NCBI GenBank assembly: GCA_025928215.1
Contig: JAICJW010000037.1
Coordinates: forward strand, 1-16,576
DNA: 16,576 bases
Reading direction: 5' to 3'
Origin: Chloroflexia bacterium
Lineage (GTDB): Bacteria > Chloroflexota > Chloroflexia > Thermomicrobiales > JALYUS01
In this document: positions 6,995 through 13,844 of the stretch, one piece after another
How positions within the stretch are numbered: the stretch's first letter is position 1
How the letters are laid out: every line of letters starts with the position of its first letter
Notes under the pieces: generated by a model
Database searches by the model: none
The model's input: only the letters and a program-made list of their open reading frames with translations
Told to the model about the DNA's origin: nothing
Translations under genes and position numbers: made by a program

Positions 6995-8773
6995 CTATCC
7001 CGCCCACTCGCGGGCGGTCGGGGTATTCGAGATTGGGCCACCACCGGCGTCCAGCCAGCCCTGGGCGGTGAGGGCGTCGTTACCGACGAGACCGAACAAG
7101 ACGTCGCTCCCATGTAGTTCGAGGCGGCCGCGCTCGAAGTATTGAACAGTGACGCCGTTTTCCGTCACGGCGCCCGTGCGTGGCATGCCGAGGAAGACGA
7201 GACCACCCGCCTGCTGCCATGCGGCGCGGAAGGGGGACGCCACCGCGTGCCCGACGGTCGGAAACCAGAACGCGTCCGGCGCGGCGGGGGCCGGTTCGGG
7301 GGCGGCGGGGCCGCTCGTTGTGTTCGTTTTTGGATCCAGCCAGCCCTTCGCCTGCAAGACGGCGTTGACGATCAGATCGGCGTCCACATGCGCGGGTTGG
7401 CCGTTCGCGGCGGGGCGCACGATCAGCCGGCCTCGCTCGAAGTCTTGCGTGCGGTACCAGAGGCCGTCCGCTGGGTCGCGCCGGGCGTACTCGGCGGTGC
7501 GCGGCAGCCCGAGCGTCGTCATGCCGCCGAGCCGCTCCCACGCGGCGCGCAATTCGCTCTGGATGACATGCCCCGTCTGGGGAAAAACGAGCATGCCGGG
7601 GCCGCTCGGCGCCGCGCTCGCGACGGGCTTCGGGAAGTTCCGGTAGGCGCTGTAATATGGCTCCTTTGGCACGAAGCGCGTGCTCGCGTCAATATCGCGC
7701 CCGGTATGGTAGATCGGCGGCTCGGTCGTGAGCAGGCCGTAATGCTCGCCCGTCCAGTCGTGGAGCATGTGCAGGTTCGCGATCTCGATATAGTCCTGCG
7801 ACAAGAGCCACGGCAACCCCTGCTGGAGAAATGCCGCTTGTTGGTCCGGCGTCGTCTCCCAACCATACTCGGTGATCCAGAGTTTCTTGCCCGCGTCGCC
7901 CGCGTCCACCATTCGCTTGCGGACATCCTGAATCGGCCCCGGCAGGATAGCGGCGATCTGGCCGTTCGACCCCGGCTTCATGATTGAGCCGTACGGATGG
8001 AAGGAGATCGCATCCCACGGGCGGTTGCTCGGGCCGTTCGTGTTGTCGCTGACGCCGTAGAGCCAGTCCACGTAGTACACGCCGGCCAGCGTGTTCGCCG
8101 CGACGACCGCGCCGGGATTGACGGCATGAATCTCATCGTAGAAGGGGCGGAGCCAGCGCAGGTAATCCGCCACCTCATGCCCCATGTGGGTCCAGAGTTC
8201 CGGTTCGTTCCAGAACTCCCAGAGGCGGATGAAAGGGTAGCGCGTGGCGACGGTGCGGACGGCGGCGCGGAACTCCGGTTCGGCGTCGGGCCGGATACCG
8301 CAGGTGAGCCGCTCCTTGTCGAACTCCTGCTGCGCCTTCGCGCACGCCGCGCTGTCCGGGCTGGCCCAGGCAGGCGCGGCGACGAACGAGGCGATCACCT
8401 CGATATGCTCGGCGGCGAGGCGATTGAGGACGCGGTCGAACTGCGCGAAATCGTATTGGCCCGGCTGCGGCTCGAAGGTTTTCCAGTCGAGCGAAAGGCG
8501 GACATTCGTGATACCGAGCTGGTGATAATAGGCCATGAACTCGTCGAGGTGCGAATCGAGCCACCACATATGCCCGGCGATGCCGAACTTCAGCCGGTTC
8601 GCGTCCGGCTCGTGCCAGGTGGGGAAGGACTGAGGACCGAGGACCGAGGACTGAGCAGGGATCGCGGAGACATCAGCGCGGACGGTGAGTGCTGGGGCCA
8701 CGAGATTGGCGCAGAGGAGCATGAGAAGGAAGGCCGTCATGGCCCGCCGCATGCGTCGTTGTCGTTCGGTCAC
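6995..8773 (-). CDS. Secreted clan GH-A-like glycoside hydrolase with two C-terminal repeats
   Basis: A 592-residue exported protein. An Arg-rich start and hydrophobic core (AFLLMLLCANLVAPALTV) form a signal peptide, probably cut after VRA near residue 33. A TIM-barrel domain (about 60-385) shows the two GH-A glutamates: Glu190 in EFWNEPE (acid/base) and Glu302 in LWITEYGW (nucleophile), plus ISFHPYG before the latter. The family is nearest to GH5/GH39-like enzymes; the substrate is not determinable. Two C-terminal repeats follow (about 394-475 and 500-580), each with FPxxGHxxxSxxRAAW, GLPRT/GMPRT and FERGRL, an LGFP-like module often found in Chloroflexota exoproteins and probably wall- or surface-binding. 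The linker after the signal peptide is encoded by a 7-nt repeat array. GTG 8773 is the longest start; ATG 8752 and 8740 also leave a signal peptide, and none has a strong ribosome site. Confidence 0.85.
   Translation of the reverse strand: MTERQRRMRRAMTAFLLMLLCANLVAPALTVRADVSAIPAQSSVLGPQSFPTWHEPDANRLKFGIAGHMWWLDSHLDEFMAYYHQLGITNVRLSLDWKTFEPQPGQYDFAQFDRVLNRLAAEHIEVIASFVAAPAWASPDSAACAKAQQEFDKERLTCGIRPDAEPEFRAAVRTVATRYPFIRLWEFWNEPELWTHMGHEVADYLRWLRPFYDEIHAVNPGAVVAANTLAGVYYVDWLYGVSDNTNGPSNRPWDAISFHPYGSIMKPGSNGQIAAILPGPIQDVRKRMVDAGDAGKKLWITEYGWETTPDQQAAFLQQGLPWLLSQDYIEIANLHMLHDWTGEHYGLLTTEPPIYHTGRDIDASTRFVPKEPYYSAYRNFPKPVASAAPSGPGMLVFPQTGHVIQSELRAAWERLGGMTTLGLPRTAEYARRDPADGLWYRTQDFERGRLIVRPAANGQPAHVDADLIVNAVLQAKGWLDPKTNTTSGPAAPEPAPAAPDAFWFPTVGHAVASPFRAAWQQAGGLVFLGMPRTGAVTENGVTVQYFERGRLELHGSDVLFGLVGNDALTAQGWLDAGGGPISNTPTAREWAG
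8628..8655. repeat. Heptanucleotide array A (GACYGAG, 4 copies)
   Basis: Four contiguous copies of GACTGAG or GACCGAG lie inside the glycoside hydrolase gene, where the minus strand translates them as the Ser/Leu/Gly/Pro/Gln linker between signal peptide and catalytic domain. Twelve bases here (8626-8637) are the exact inverse complement of 8879-8890 at the end of the upstream gene. Confidence 0.8.
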
Positions 8774-8878
8774 GGAAGGATGCCTTTCAAGCAGTCAGTA
8801 AGATGGAGAACGTGATCTATCCGCATCCAATCTGTCTAACGAACGAGCGGGCGGAATGTTGCGGCTGTGTCTATCTTT

Positions 8879-8892
8879 GTCCTCAGTCCTCA
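8879..8892. repeat. Heptanucleotide array A' (GTCCTCA, 2 copies)
   Basis: Two perfect copies of GTCCTCA, the inverse of the heptamer in array A. The array contains the TGA stop (8883-8885) of the thiamine-diphosphate enzyme and its last two codons before it. With array A it brackets the intergenic gap and the 5' end of the glycoside hydrolase gene. Confidence 0.6.
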
Positions 8893-10583
8893 TGCTGCCC
8901 GGAGGGCGCCCGCAGTCCTTCGATCGTCGTGCCGACGGCGATCTGATCCGGGTTGGTGACGACTTCGATCAGGGCGGGTCGCTCGAGGGCGAGTGCCTGT
9001 TCCAGCGCGGGGGCGAAATCGCGGCAGTCCGTGACGCGCGTGCCGTGTGCTCCGAGCGACGCGGCAAACGTGGCGAAATTGACCGGGCCGAGCGCGGTCG
9101 CGCTCACCCGACCGGGGAATTCGCGCTCCTGATGCATGCGGATCGTGCCGTAGGTATGGTTGTTGAAGACGAGCGCGACGATTGGCAGATTGCAGCGCAC
9201 CGCCGTCTCCAACTCGTTGCCGGTCATCAAAAAGCCGCCATCCCCCGCGACGGCGAGGACAGGAACGCCGGGCCGGGCGAGCGCCGCGCCGACGGCGGCG
9301 GGCATCGCGTAGCCCATCGCGCCGCTCGTCGGGCCGAGAAAGGCGCCGGGGAGCGCGAAGCGGTGATAGCGCCCGAACCAGCCCCAGAAGTTGCCCGCGT
9401 CGCCCGTGATGATCGTCTCCGGCGGCAGGAGGCGGGCGAGATCCGCCATGATCGTGGTCGGGTCTACGAAGGGGGCAGGGCTGAGAGAGGGGTGAGTAAG
9501 TGGAATGGCGGTGGCTGCTTCAAAGGTGGCACGGTCACGGGCGGTGGCGGCACGGCGGGAGTCACGTTTGGGGTCGGGATGGATGGCGAGGGCGGCGCGC
9601 ATTGCCGTGACGGCTTCTTTGGCGTCCGCGACGATGCCGAGGGTGATGGAGTTGTTCACGCCGACGACGCTCGCGTCTATGTCAATGTGGATCACCTGTG
9701 TCTGTGGCGCGGGGAGCGTGTATGCACCCGTCGTGAACTCCGACAACCGCGTGCCGAGTGCGAGCAGGACATCCGCATCGCGCAGCCGCTCGCGGACAAT
9801 TGACGGTGAGCCGAGGCCCATGCTGCCGAGAAAGAGCGGATGATTATTCGGGAAGGCGTGGTAGCGGCGGAAGCCGACGATCACCGGAATGCCGGTCGCT
9901 TCCGCGAAGGCGACGAGATCGTCCGTCGCACCGGCGCGGAGCACGCCGCCGCCGATGAGGATAACGGGCCGCTCGGCGCTCAAGAGCAGGTCTACTGCCC
10001 GCGCGGCATCGCTGGCGGTCGGTGCGGGACGGGGAGCGACGGCGGGCGCACGGAAATGATCGGCGGTGAAGTCGCATGTGGCGTTCAGCACATCGGTCGG
10101 TACAGCGATCAGTACCGGGCCGGGTCGTCCGCCGATCGCGCGGCGGGCTGCCTCGTGGACGAGGGCGGGGAGGCGGTCAGTCCGTTCGACCTCAACCGAC
10201 CATTTCACGATGTGCGCGAAGAACGGGGCGAGTTCGACTTCCTGGAATGCCTCCTTGTGCCGGTGCGGCGTCTCCGCCTGCCCAATGAGGGCGATCAGCG
10301 GCGTCGAATCCTGATGGGCGGTGTGGAGGGCAATCGCCATGTTGGCGGAGCCGACGCCGCGCGTACCCATGCAGAGCGCGGGCGTGCCGGTCAGTTTGCC
10401 GACCGCCTCCGCCATGAAGGCCGCGCCGCTCTCGTGCCGCGTCGCGACGAGCGAGAGAGCGGGTTCGTCGTACAGCGCATCCAGCACGGAAAGGAAACTT
10501 TCGCCCGGCACGGTGAAGGCATGGCGCACGCCCTCCCGTTTCAATTGCTCGACCACCGCCCGCGCGCCCGTCATCCGCGTCAT
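8883..10583 (-). CDS. Thiamine-diphosphate enzyme, acetolactate-synthase superfamily
   Basis: A 566-residue enzyme with the three-domain layout of the IlvB/POX superfamily. The N-terminal Pyr domain carries the cofactor-activating Glu51 in TRHESGAAFMAEA; the central domain has PVILIGGGVLRAG; the C-terminal PP domain has the ThDP/Mg motif from GDGGF (447-451) to FNN (473-475). Such enzymes decarboxylate a 2-keto acid and transfer or release the aldehyde. The exact reaction is not clear: no regulatory IlvN or IlvC gene is nearby, so calling it acetolactate synthase in branched-chain synthesis would be over-precise. ATG 10583 follows GGGAGGGAG and starts just before the first helix; a longer frame exists upstream but has no ribosome site. 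The stop codon lies in a heptanucleotide repeat. The next gene, the glycoside hydrolase, starts 109 nt downstream. Confidence 0.85.
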   Translation of the reverse strand: MTRMTGARAVVEQLKREGVRHAFTVPGESFLSVLDALYDEPALSLVATRHESGAAFMAEAVGKLTGTPALCMGTRGVGSANMAIALHTAHQDSTPLIALIGQAETPHRHKEAFQEVELAPFFAHIVKWSVEVERTDRLPALVHEAARRAIGGRPGPVLIAVPTDVLNATCDFTADHFRAPAVAPRPAPTASDAARAVDLLLSAERPVILIGGGVLRAGATDDLVAFAEATGIPVIVGFRRYHAFPNNHPLFLGSMGLGSPSIVRERLRDADVLLALGTRLSEFTTGAYTLPAPQTQVIHIDIDASVVGVNNSITLGIVADAKEAVTAMRAALAIHPDPKRDSRRAATARDRATFEAATAIPLTHPSLSPAPFVDPTTIMADLARLLPPETIITGDAGNFWGWFGRYHRFALPGAFLGPTSGAMGYAMPAAVGAALARPGVPVLAVAGDGGFLMTGNELETAVRCNLPIVALVFNNHTYGTIRMHQEREFPGRVSATALGPVNFATFAASLGAHGTRVTDCRDFAPALEQALALERPALIEVVTNPDQIAVGTTIEGLRAPSGQHED

Positions 10584-10639
10584 GCTCGCTCCCTCCCGGT
10601 CAATCCATCGCCACAATGGGAGCAATCATCGCATATCGG

Positions 10640-10667
10640 GCGGAAAGCGGAGAGCGGGCAGCGGGCG
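10640..10667. repeat. Heptanucleotide array B (GCGGRVR, 4 copies)
   Basis: Four degenerate copies, GCGGAAA, GCGGAGA, GCGGGCA and GCGGGCG, in the gap between the mutase and the thiamine-diphosphate enzyme. The GCGG core recurs every 7 nt exactly. The last copy runs into a small hairpin. Confidence 0.65.
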
Positions 10668-10681
10668 CATGCTATGCGCCC
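10663..10681. terminator. Small hairpin between mutase and thiamine-diphosphate enzyme
   Basis: GGGCGCAT (10663-10670) and ATGCGCCC (10674-10681) are perfect complements around a GCT loop. In the minus-strand transcript it follows the phosphomannomutase stop by about 45 nt, so it could act as a terminator, although no U-run follows. It sits between heptanucleotide arrays B and C. Confidence 0.4.
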
Positions 10682-10685
10682 CTAC

Positions 10686-10720
10686 CTCAATGCTCATTGC
10701 TCATTGCTCGGTGCTCGTTG
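10686..10720. repeat. Heptanucleotide array C (CTCATTG-like, 5 copies)
   Basis: Five contiguous copies, CTCAATG, CTCATTG twice, CTCGGTG and CTCGTTG, end 4 nt before the stop codon of the mutase gene on the complementary strand. The period is exactly 7 nt with substitutions but no length changes. Confidence 0.8.
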
Positions 10721-10724
10721 TTTC

Positions 10725-12095
10725 CTACTCGTACATCGGCTCGTCGGAGCGGACGAGTTTGAGCACTTCGTGAATTTTCGTTTCCAGTAGGTCCGACGTG
10801 TCCGCTTCGATGTTCAGGCGCAGGAGCGGTTGCGTGTTCGAGGGGCGGAGATTGAACCACCAATCCGGGAAGTTGACGGTCAGGCCGTCGAGATGGTCGA
10901 GATGCGCGCCGGGCTGGTCGCGGTAGTGCGCCTCCACCTTCTGCTCCGTCGCATGCACATCGCGCACTTCGGAGTTGATTTCGCCGGAGCGGGCGCGATG
11001 GTCGAGCGGGGCGAGGGCCTCGGAGAGCGGCACATCCGCCACCGATAAGGCATCGAGCGCGGAGAGGAGGGCGATCAGACCGCTGTCCGCGTACCAGTTG
11101 TCGCGGAAATAGAAGTGACCGGAGTGCTCGCCACCGAAGATCGCGTCCTGCTCGCGCATCATCTGCTTGATGAACGAGTGGCCAACGCGGGAGCGGATCG
11201 CCCGCCCGCCCGCCTGCTCGACCGCCTCCGGAACGCCGCGCGAGCAGATCAGGTTGTAGACGACCGCCGCGTCGGGATGGTGCCGCAGCAGCGCGGTGGC
11301 GACGAGCGCGGTCGTCATATCGCCGCCGACGAACTCGCCCTTTTCGGTGACGAGGAACATGCGATCCGCGTCCCCATCGAAGGCGGCGCCGAGATCCGCC
11401 CCTTCCGCGATCACGCGCGCCTTGAGATCAGCGACATTTTCTTGCTCCAGCGGGTTCGCGTCATGGTTGGGGAAGGTGCCGTCCAGTTCGAAATACATCG
11501 GCACGAGCGTCACCTGGGGCAGCTTCGCGAAGACGCGCGGCAGGACCTTGCCCGCCATACCGTTGCCTGCGTCCACGACGAGTTTGAGCGGCCGGATACT
11601 TGCCGGATCAATGAAGGTGAGGCAGTGTGTGGCGAAATCGTCCAATACCTTGCGCTCGGTGACGCTGCCGGTGCGCGTCGCCGGTGGATACGTACCGGAA
11701 ACGACCAGATCGCGGATGGCGAAGAGGCCGGTTTCGTCCGAGATCGGGACCGCGTTCGCGCGGCACATCTTGACGCCGTTATACCCGGCGGGATTGTGCG
11801 AGGCGGTGACCATCACGCCGCTCTCAAACCCGTATTTGCCGACGGAGAAATAGAGCGCGTCGGACGAGACCGCGCCGATGTCCACGACATCCGCGCCGGC
11901 GGCGGTGATGCCCCGGATGAGCGCCGCGGCGATCTCCGGCGAGGAGACCCGCATATCCCGCCCGACGCAGACCTGCTTCACACCGAGCACCGGCGGGATC
12001 GCGCGCCCGATCTGCTCCGCCTCCGCAGGCCCCCATTCCTCCGGTACAAGGCCGCGCACATCGTATGCCTTGAACAGCGCCGGATTCATCGCCAT
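10725..12095 (-). CDS. manB: Phosphomannomutase/phosphoglucomutase
   Basis: A 456-residue alpha-D-phosphohexomutase. All four family signatures are present in order: phosphoserine loop VTASHNPAGYNGVK (Ser99), Mg-binding DGDADR (240-245), sugar-specificity loop GGEHSGH (321-327), and the phosphate-binding RPSNTQPLLR near residue 430. The GEHSGH loop is the type found in enzymes using mannose-1-P and glucose-1-P, so it probably supplies GDP-mannose or other nucleotide sugars for glycans. ATG 12095 follows GGAAGGGA; the longer upstream frame would cross the smpB promoter and start and is not credible. The gene is divergent from smpB across a 126-nt gap; TAGACT at 12136-12141 (minus strand) may be its -10 box. 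The symbol is by family; algC or pmm would be equally fair. Confidence 0.9.
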   Translation of the reverse strand: MAMNPALFKAYDVRGLVPEEWGPAEAEQIGRAIPPVLGVKQVCVGRDMRVSSPEIAAALIRGITAAGADVVDIGAVSSDALYFSVGKYGFESGVMVTASHNPAGYNGVKMCRANAVPISDETGLFAIRDLVVSGTYPPATRTGSVTERKVLDDFATHCLTFIDPASIRPLKLVVDAGNGMAGKVLPRVFAKLPQVTLVPMYFELDGTFPNHDANPLEQENVADLKARVIAEGADLGAAFDGDADRMFLVTEKGEFVGGDMTTALVATALLRHHPDAAVVYNLICSRGVPEAVEQAGGRAIRSRVGHSFIKQMMREQDAIFGGEHSGHFYFRDNWYADSGLIALLSALDALSVADVPLSEALAPLDHRARSGEINSEVRDVHATEQKVEAHYRDQPGAHLDHLDGLTVNFPDWWFNLRPSNTQPLLRLNIEADTSDLLETKIHEVLKLVRSDEPMYE

Positions 12096-12183
12096 CGTCG
12101 TTTCCCTTCCACTCACCGTCCTACCGTTTCCCAATAGTCTATCGCACGCCCGCTGCCAGCGGTTCATTCGGTTTCGATTTTGT

Positions 12184-12212
12184 TTGACCGGAAAGGAGGT
12201 GGGGCGTAGAAT
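12184..12212 (+). promoter_or_regulatory. smpB promoter (TTGACC-17-TAGAAT)
   Basis: A -35 box TTGACC (12184-12189) and a -10 box TAGAAT (12207-12212), each one base from the sigma-70-type consensus, are spaced by the ideal 17 nt. Transcription would start around 12219-12222, only 0-3 nt before the smpB ATG. The striking AAAGGAGGT at 12192-12200 lies within the spacer and would not be in the mRNA. Confidence 0.7.
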
Positions 12213-12221
12213 CGGTGGGTT

Positions 12222-12716
12222 ATGGCGAAGCAAACGGTGCGGCCCGCATTGACAACCGCGAAACCACTTGAAGAGAAGACGATCTCCTCGAACCGGCAGG
12301 CGCGGTACGAGTATGAGATCATGGATCGCTTCGAGGCGGGAATTGTCCTGACCGGGTCGGAGATCAAGTCCGTCCGCGCCGGGCGCGTCAATCTGCGTGA
12401 GGCGTACGTGCGCATCGAGCGCGGTGAGGCGTGGCTGATCGGGGCGCATATCTCACCCTACGAGCACGCCGGATACACGCCGCAGGAACCCGACCGCCCG
12501 CGCAAATTGCTCCTCCACAACGACGAGATCACGACGCTGCGCGTGCAGACGCAAACAAAGGGGCTAACGATTGTGCCGCTTCGCCTCTACCTCAAGGGGC
12601 GGCGGGCAAAGGTCGAGATCGCCGTCGGGCGCGGCAAGAAACTCTACGACAAGCGCGCCACCCTCGCCGAGCGCGACGCCCGCCGCGACATTGAGCAGCG
12701 GCAGCGGGATTACTAA
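12222..12716 (+). CDS. smpB: SsrA-binding protein SmpB
   Basis: A 164-residue SmpB, the partner of tmRNA in trans-translation, which frees ribosomes stalled on broken messages. Typical stretches are seen in order: NRQARYEYEIMDRFEAGIVL, LTGSEIKSVRAGRVNLREAYV (given by their key parts: NRxAxYEY, GxEIKSxRxGxxxLxxAY), AHISPYEHAGY, PRKLLLH, LRLYLKGRRAKVEIAVGRGKKLYDKR in part, and a basic, Arg-rich tail ending near ERDARRDIEQRQRDY. An in-frame TAG at 12207 means ATG 12222 is the only reasonable start in the region. The promoter immediately upstream suggests an almost leaderless mRNA. No tmRNA (ssrA) gene is visible in the window. The gene ends 4 nt from the convergent DUF433 gene. Confidence 0.97.
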   Translation: MAKQTVRPALTTAKPLEEKTISSNRQARYEYEIMDRFEAGIVLTGSEIKSVRAGRVNLREAYVRIERGEAWLIGAHISPYEHAGYTPQEPDRPRKLLLHNDEITTLRVQTQTKGLTIVPLRLYLKGRRAKVEIAVGRGKKLYDKRATLAERDARRDIEQRQRDY

Positions 12717-12720
12717 CGGA

Positions 12721-12939
12721 TCAGAGATAAAGCGACTGTTCGAGTAATTCAAGCAGTTGCGTTGCTTGCTCGCGGCGGACAGTCGGGAATCTGTCAATGA
12801 ATTCATCTAATGGATGCCCGCCTTCGAGATAGTCGAAGAGTGTCTGCACAGGCACGCGGGTGCCGACGAAGACCGGTATTCCGCCAGGAATGTCATCATC
12901 TTGGACAACGATCTGTTCGATATTCGGAATCGTCCGCAT
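12721..12939 (-). CDS. DUF433 family protein, possible orphan antitoxin
   Basis: A 72-residue protein with the DUF433 core: GGIPVFVGTRVPVQTLFDYLEGG (key parts GGxPVxxGTRVPV) followed by LDEFIDRFPTVRREQATQLLELL, a winged-helix-like fold. DUF433 proteins are often antitoxins paired with a DUF5615/Mut7-C PIN-like nuclease. No such partner lies next to it here, so it is an orphan or has another role. ATG 12939 has GGAG 8 nt upstream; a longer frame to 12984 lacks a ribosome site. It lies 60 nt downstream of cofE on the same strand, with a GATAAT at 12983-12988 that might be its own -10, and is convergent with smpB with only 4 nt between stops. Confidence 0.8.
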   Translation of the reverse strand: MRTIPNIEQIVVQDDDIPGGIPVFVGTRVPVQTLFDYLEGGHPLDEFIDRFPTVRREQATQLLELLEQSLYL

Positions 12940-12999
12940 ACCAACACTCCGTTTCCCAATCGTCCTCAGAGGATGCCCCGGCATTATCTCACCGTGGTA

Positions 13000-13740
13000 T
13001 TAGCGGAAGAGGTTTTTCTCCGGATCCATGATGAGGTCGTGGCCGGTGCCGTCAGCGCGGTCATAGGGATAGCCACGAATGACCGCGACGGGTACATTTT
13101 CCACCTTGCCCATCACCAGTTCCGACGCGCAAGCCAGTTCGTCCGCAACGGCGATGATCGTGATACGCAGATCGTTGCCGAAGGGGTCGGTCTGCCCCCG
13201 GTAGTCGGTCAGGGGCTGCATCCCTGCGACCCCAATGGCGAAGTTGACGATCCCATTGCGCCACGGCCTGCCGAATGAGTCCGAGATAATGACCGCGACA
13301 TCCGCGCCCGTGCGTTCCCGTAGCCCGGCGCGAATACGGGCGGCGGAGGCATCGGGATCGCGCGGCAGGAGGCAAACCGTCTCACCTTTGACATTCGAGG
13401 CGTCCACCGCTGCATTGGCGCAGATCAGGCCGTGGCGCGTCTCACTGATGATGATGCCGCGCTCCATCCGCACGATGCGCATACTCTCTCGCAAAACGAC
13501 CTCGACCTGCCGCGCGTCCTTCGTGAACTGCTCGGCGATCCGTACGGCGAGCGCCGAGGGCGTGACCGTCCGGAGATCCACCAGTTGCCCTTCCGCCTTG
13601 GAGACGATCTTATGCGTGACTACGACAACATCGCCGTCCGCGAGGGGCCGTGCCTGTGCGGAATCCGCGATCAGCGCCGCGACATCCGTCCCCGGCACCA
13701 CCTCGCCGATGCCGCCGATGCCCCAGATCTCAACGCTCAT
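13000..13740 (-). CDS. cofE: Coenzyme F420-0:L-glutamate ligase
   Basis: A 246-residue CofE, which adds glutamates to F420-0 using GTP. Family marks are the start SVEIWGIGGIGEVVPGTDVA, GDVVVVTHKIVSKAEG (about 37-52), the GIIISETRHGLICANAAVD region, LLPRDPDASAARIR and the SDSFGRPWRNG loop with downstream DYRGQTDPFG. The length equals CofE alone: it lacks the C-terminal nitroreductase-like domain of the actinobacterial FbiB, which reduces dehydro-F420-0. In Thermomicrobia that step is done by a stand-alone enzyme of the nitroreductase family, which is not seen in this window. ATG 13740 follows GGAGGAGAG at the right distance. It lies behind cofC, from which it is separated by an 85-nt gap filled by a hairpin of 7-nt repeats. 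Confidence 0.93.
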   Translation of the reverse strand: MSVEIWGIGGIGEVVPGTDVAALIADSAQARPLADGDVVVVTHKIVSKAEGQLVDLRTVTPSALAVRIAEQFTKDARQVEVVLRESMRIVRMERGIIISETRHGLICANAAVDASNVKGETVCLLPRDPDASAARIRAGLRERTGADVAVIISDSFGRPWRNGIVNFAIGVAGMQPLTDYRGQTDPFGNDLRITIIAVADELACASELVMGKVENVPVAVIRGYPYDRADGTGHDLIMDPEKNLFR

Positions 13741-13761
13741 TTCGCTCTCCTCCGGCTGCAT

Positions 13762-13844
13762 AGTAATCAGTAGTCAGTAGCCGGTAGTCAGTTGTCTGGT
13801 CTTCTCTTGGTTTACTGGCTACCGGCTACTGACTACTGACTACT
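13762..13844. repeat. Heptanucleotide arrays D and D' as facing inverted copies
   Basis: Five copies of an AGTAGTC-like heptamer (13762-13796) face four copies of its inverse, ACTGACT-like (13814-13841). Bases 13762-13792 and 13814-13844 are complementary at 29 of 31 positions around a 21-nt loop. The right arm contains the stop codon of cofC (TAG, 13826-13828) and codes its last residues VVSSQ. In the transcript the hairpin lies between cofC and cofE and could slow or stop transcription there, or protect the upstream message. Confidence 0.85.

Noticed and set aside
9840..10790. Plus-strand frame of 316 codons opposite the thiamine-diphosphate enzyme
   Set aside because: Antisense shadow of conserved Pyr-domain coding sequence; no family features.
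12150..12162. CCGCTG-C-CAGCGG palindrome between the mutase and smpB as an operator
   Set aside because: A 6-bp arm with a 1-nt centre is expected often in GC-rich DNA, and nothing ties it to a regulator here.
12192..12200. AAAGGAGGT as the smpB ribosome binding site
   Set aside because: It is 21 nt from the ATG, no closer in-frame start exists (TAG at 12207), and it lies between the -35 and -10 boxes.
12096..12449. N-terminal extension of the phosphomannomutase
   Set aside because: The extension would run antisense through the smpB promoter and start, while ATG 12095 has a ribosome site and begins at the family's usual N-terminus.
13762..13844. CRISPR-like repeats
   Set aside because: Units are 7 nt, contiguous without spacers, and occur as inverted arms; there are no cas genes nearby.
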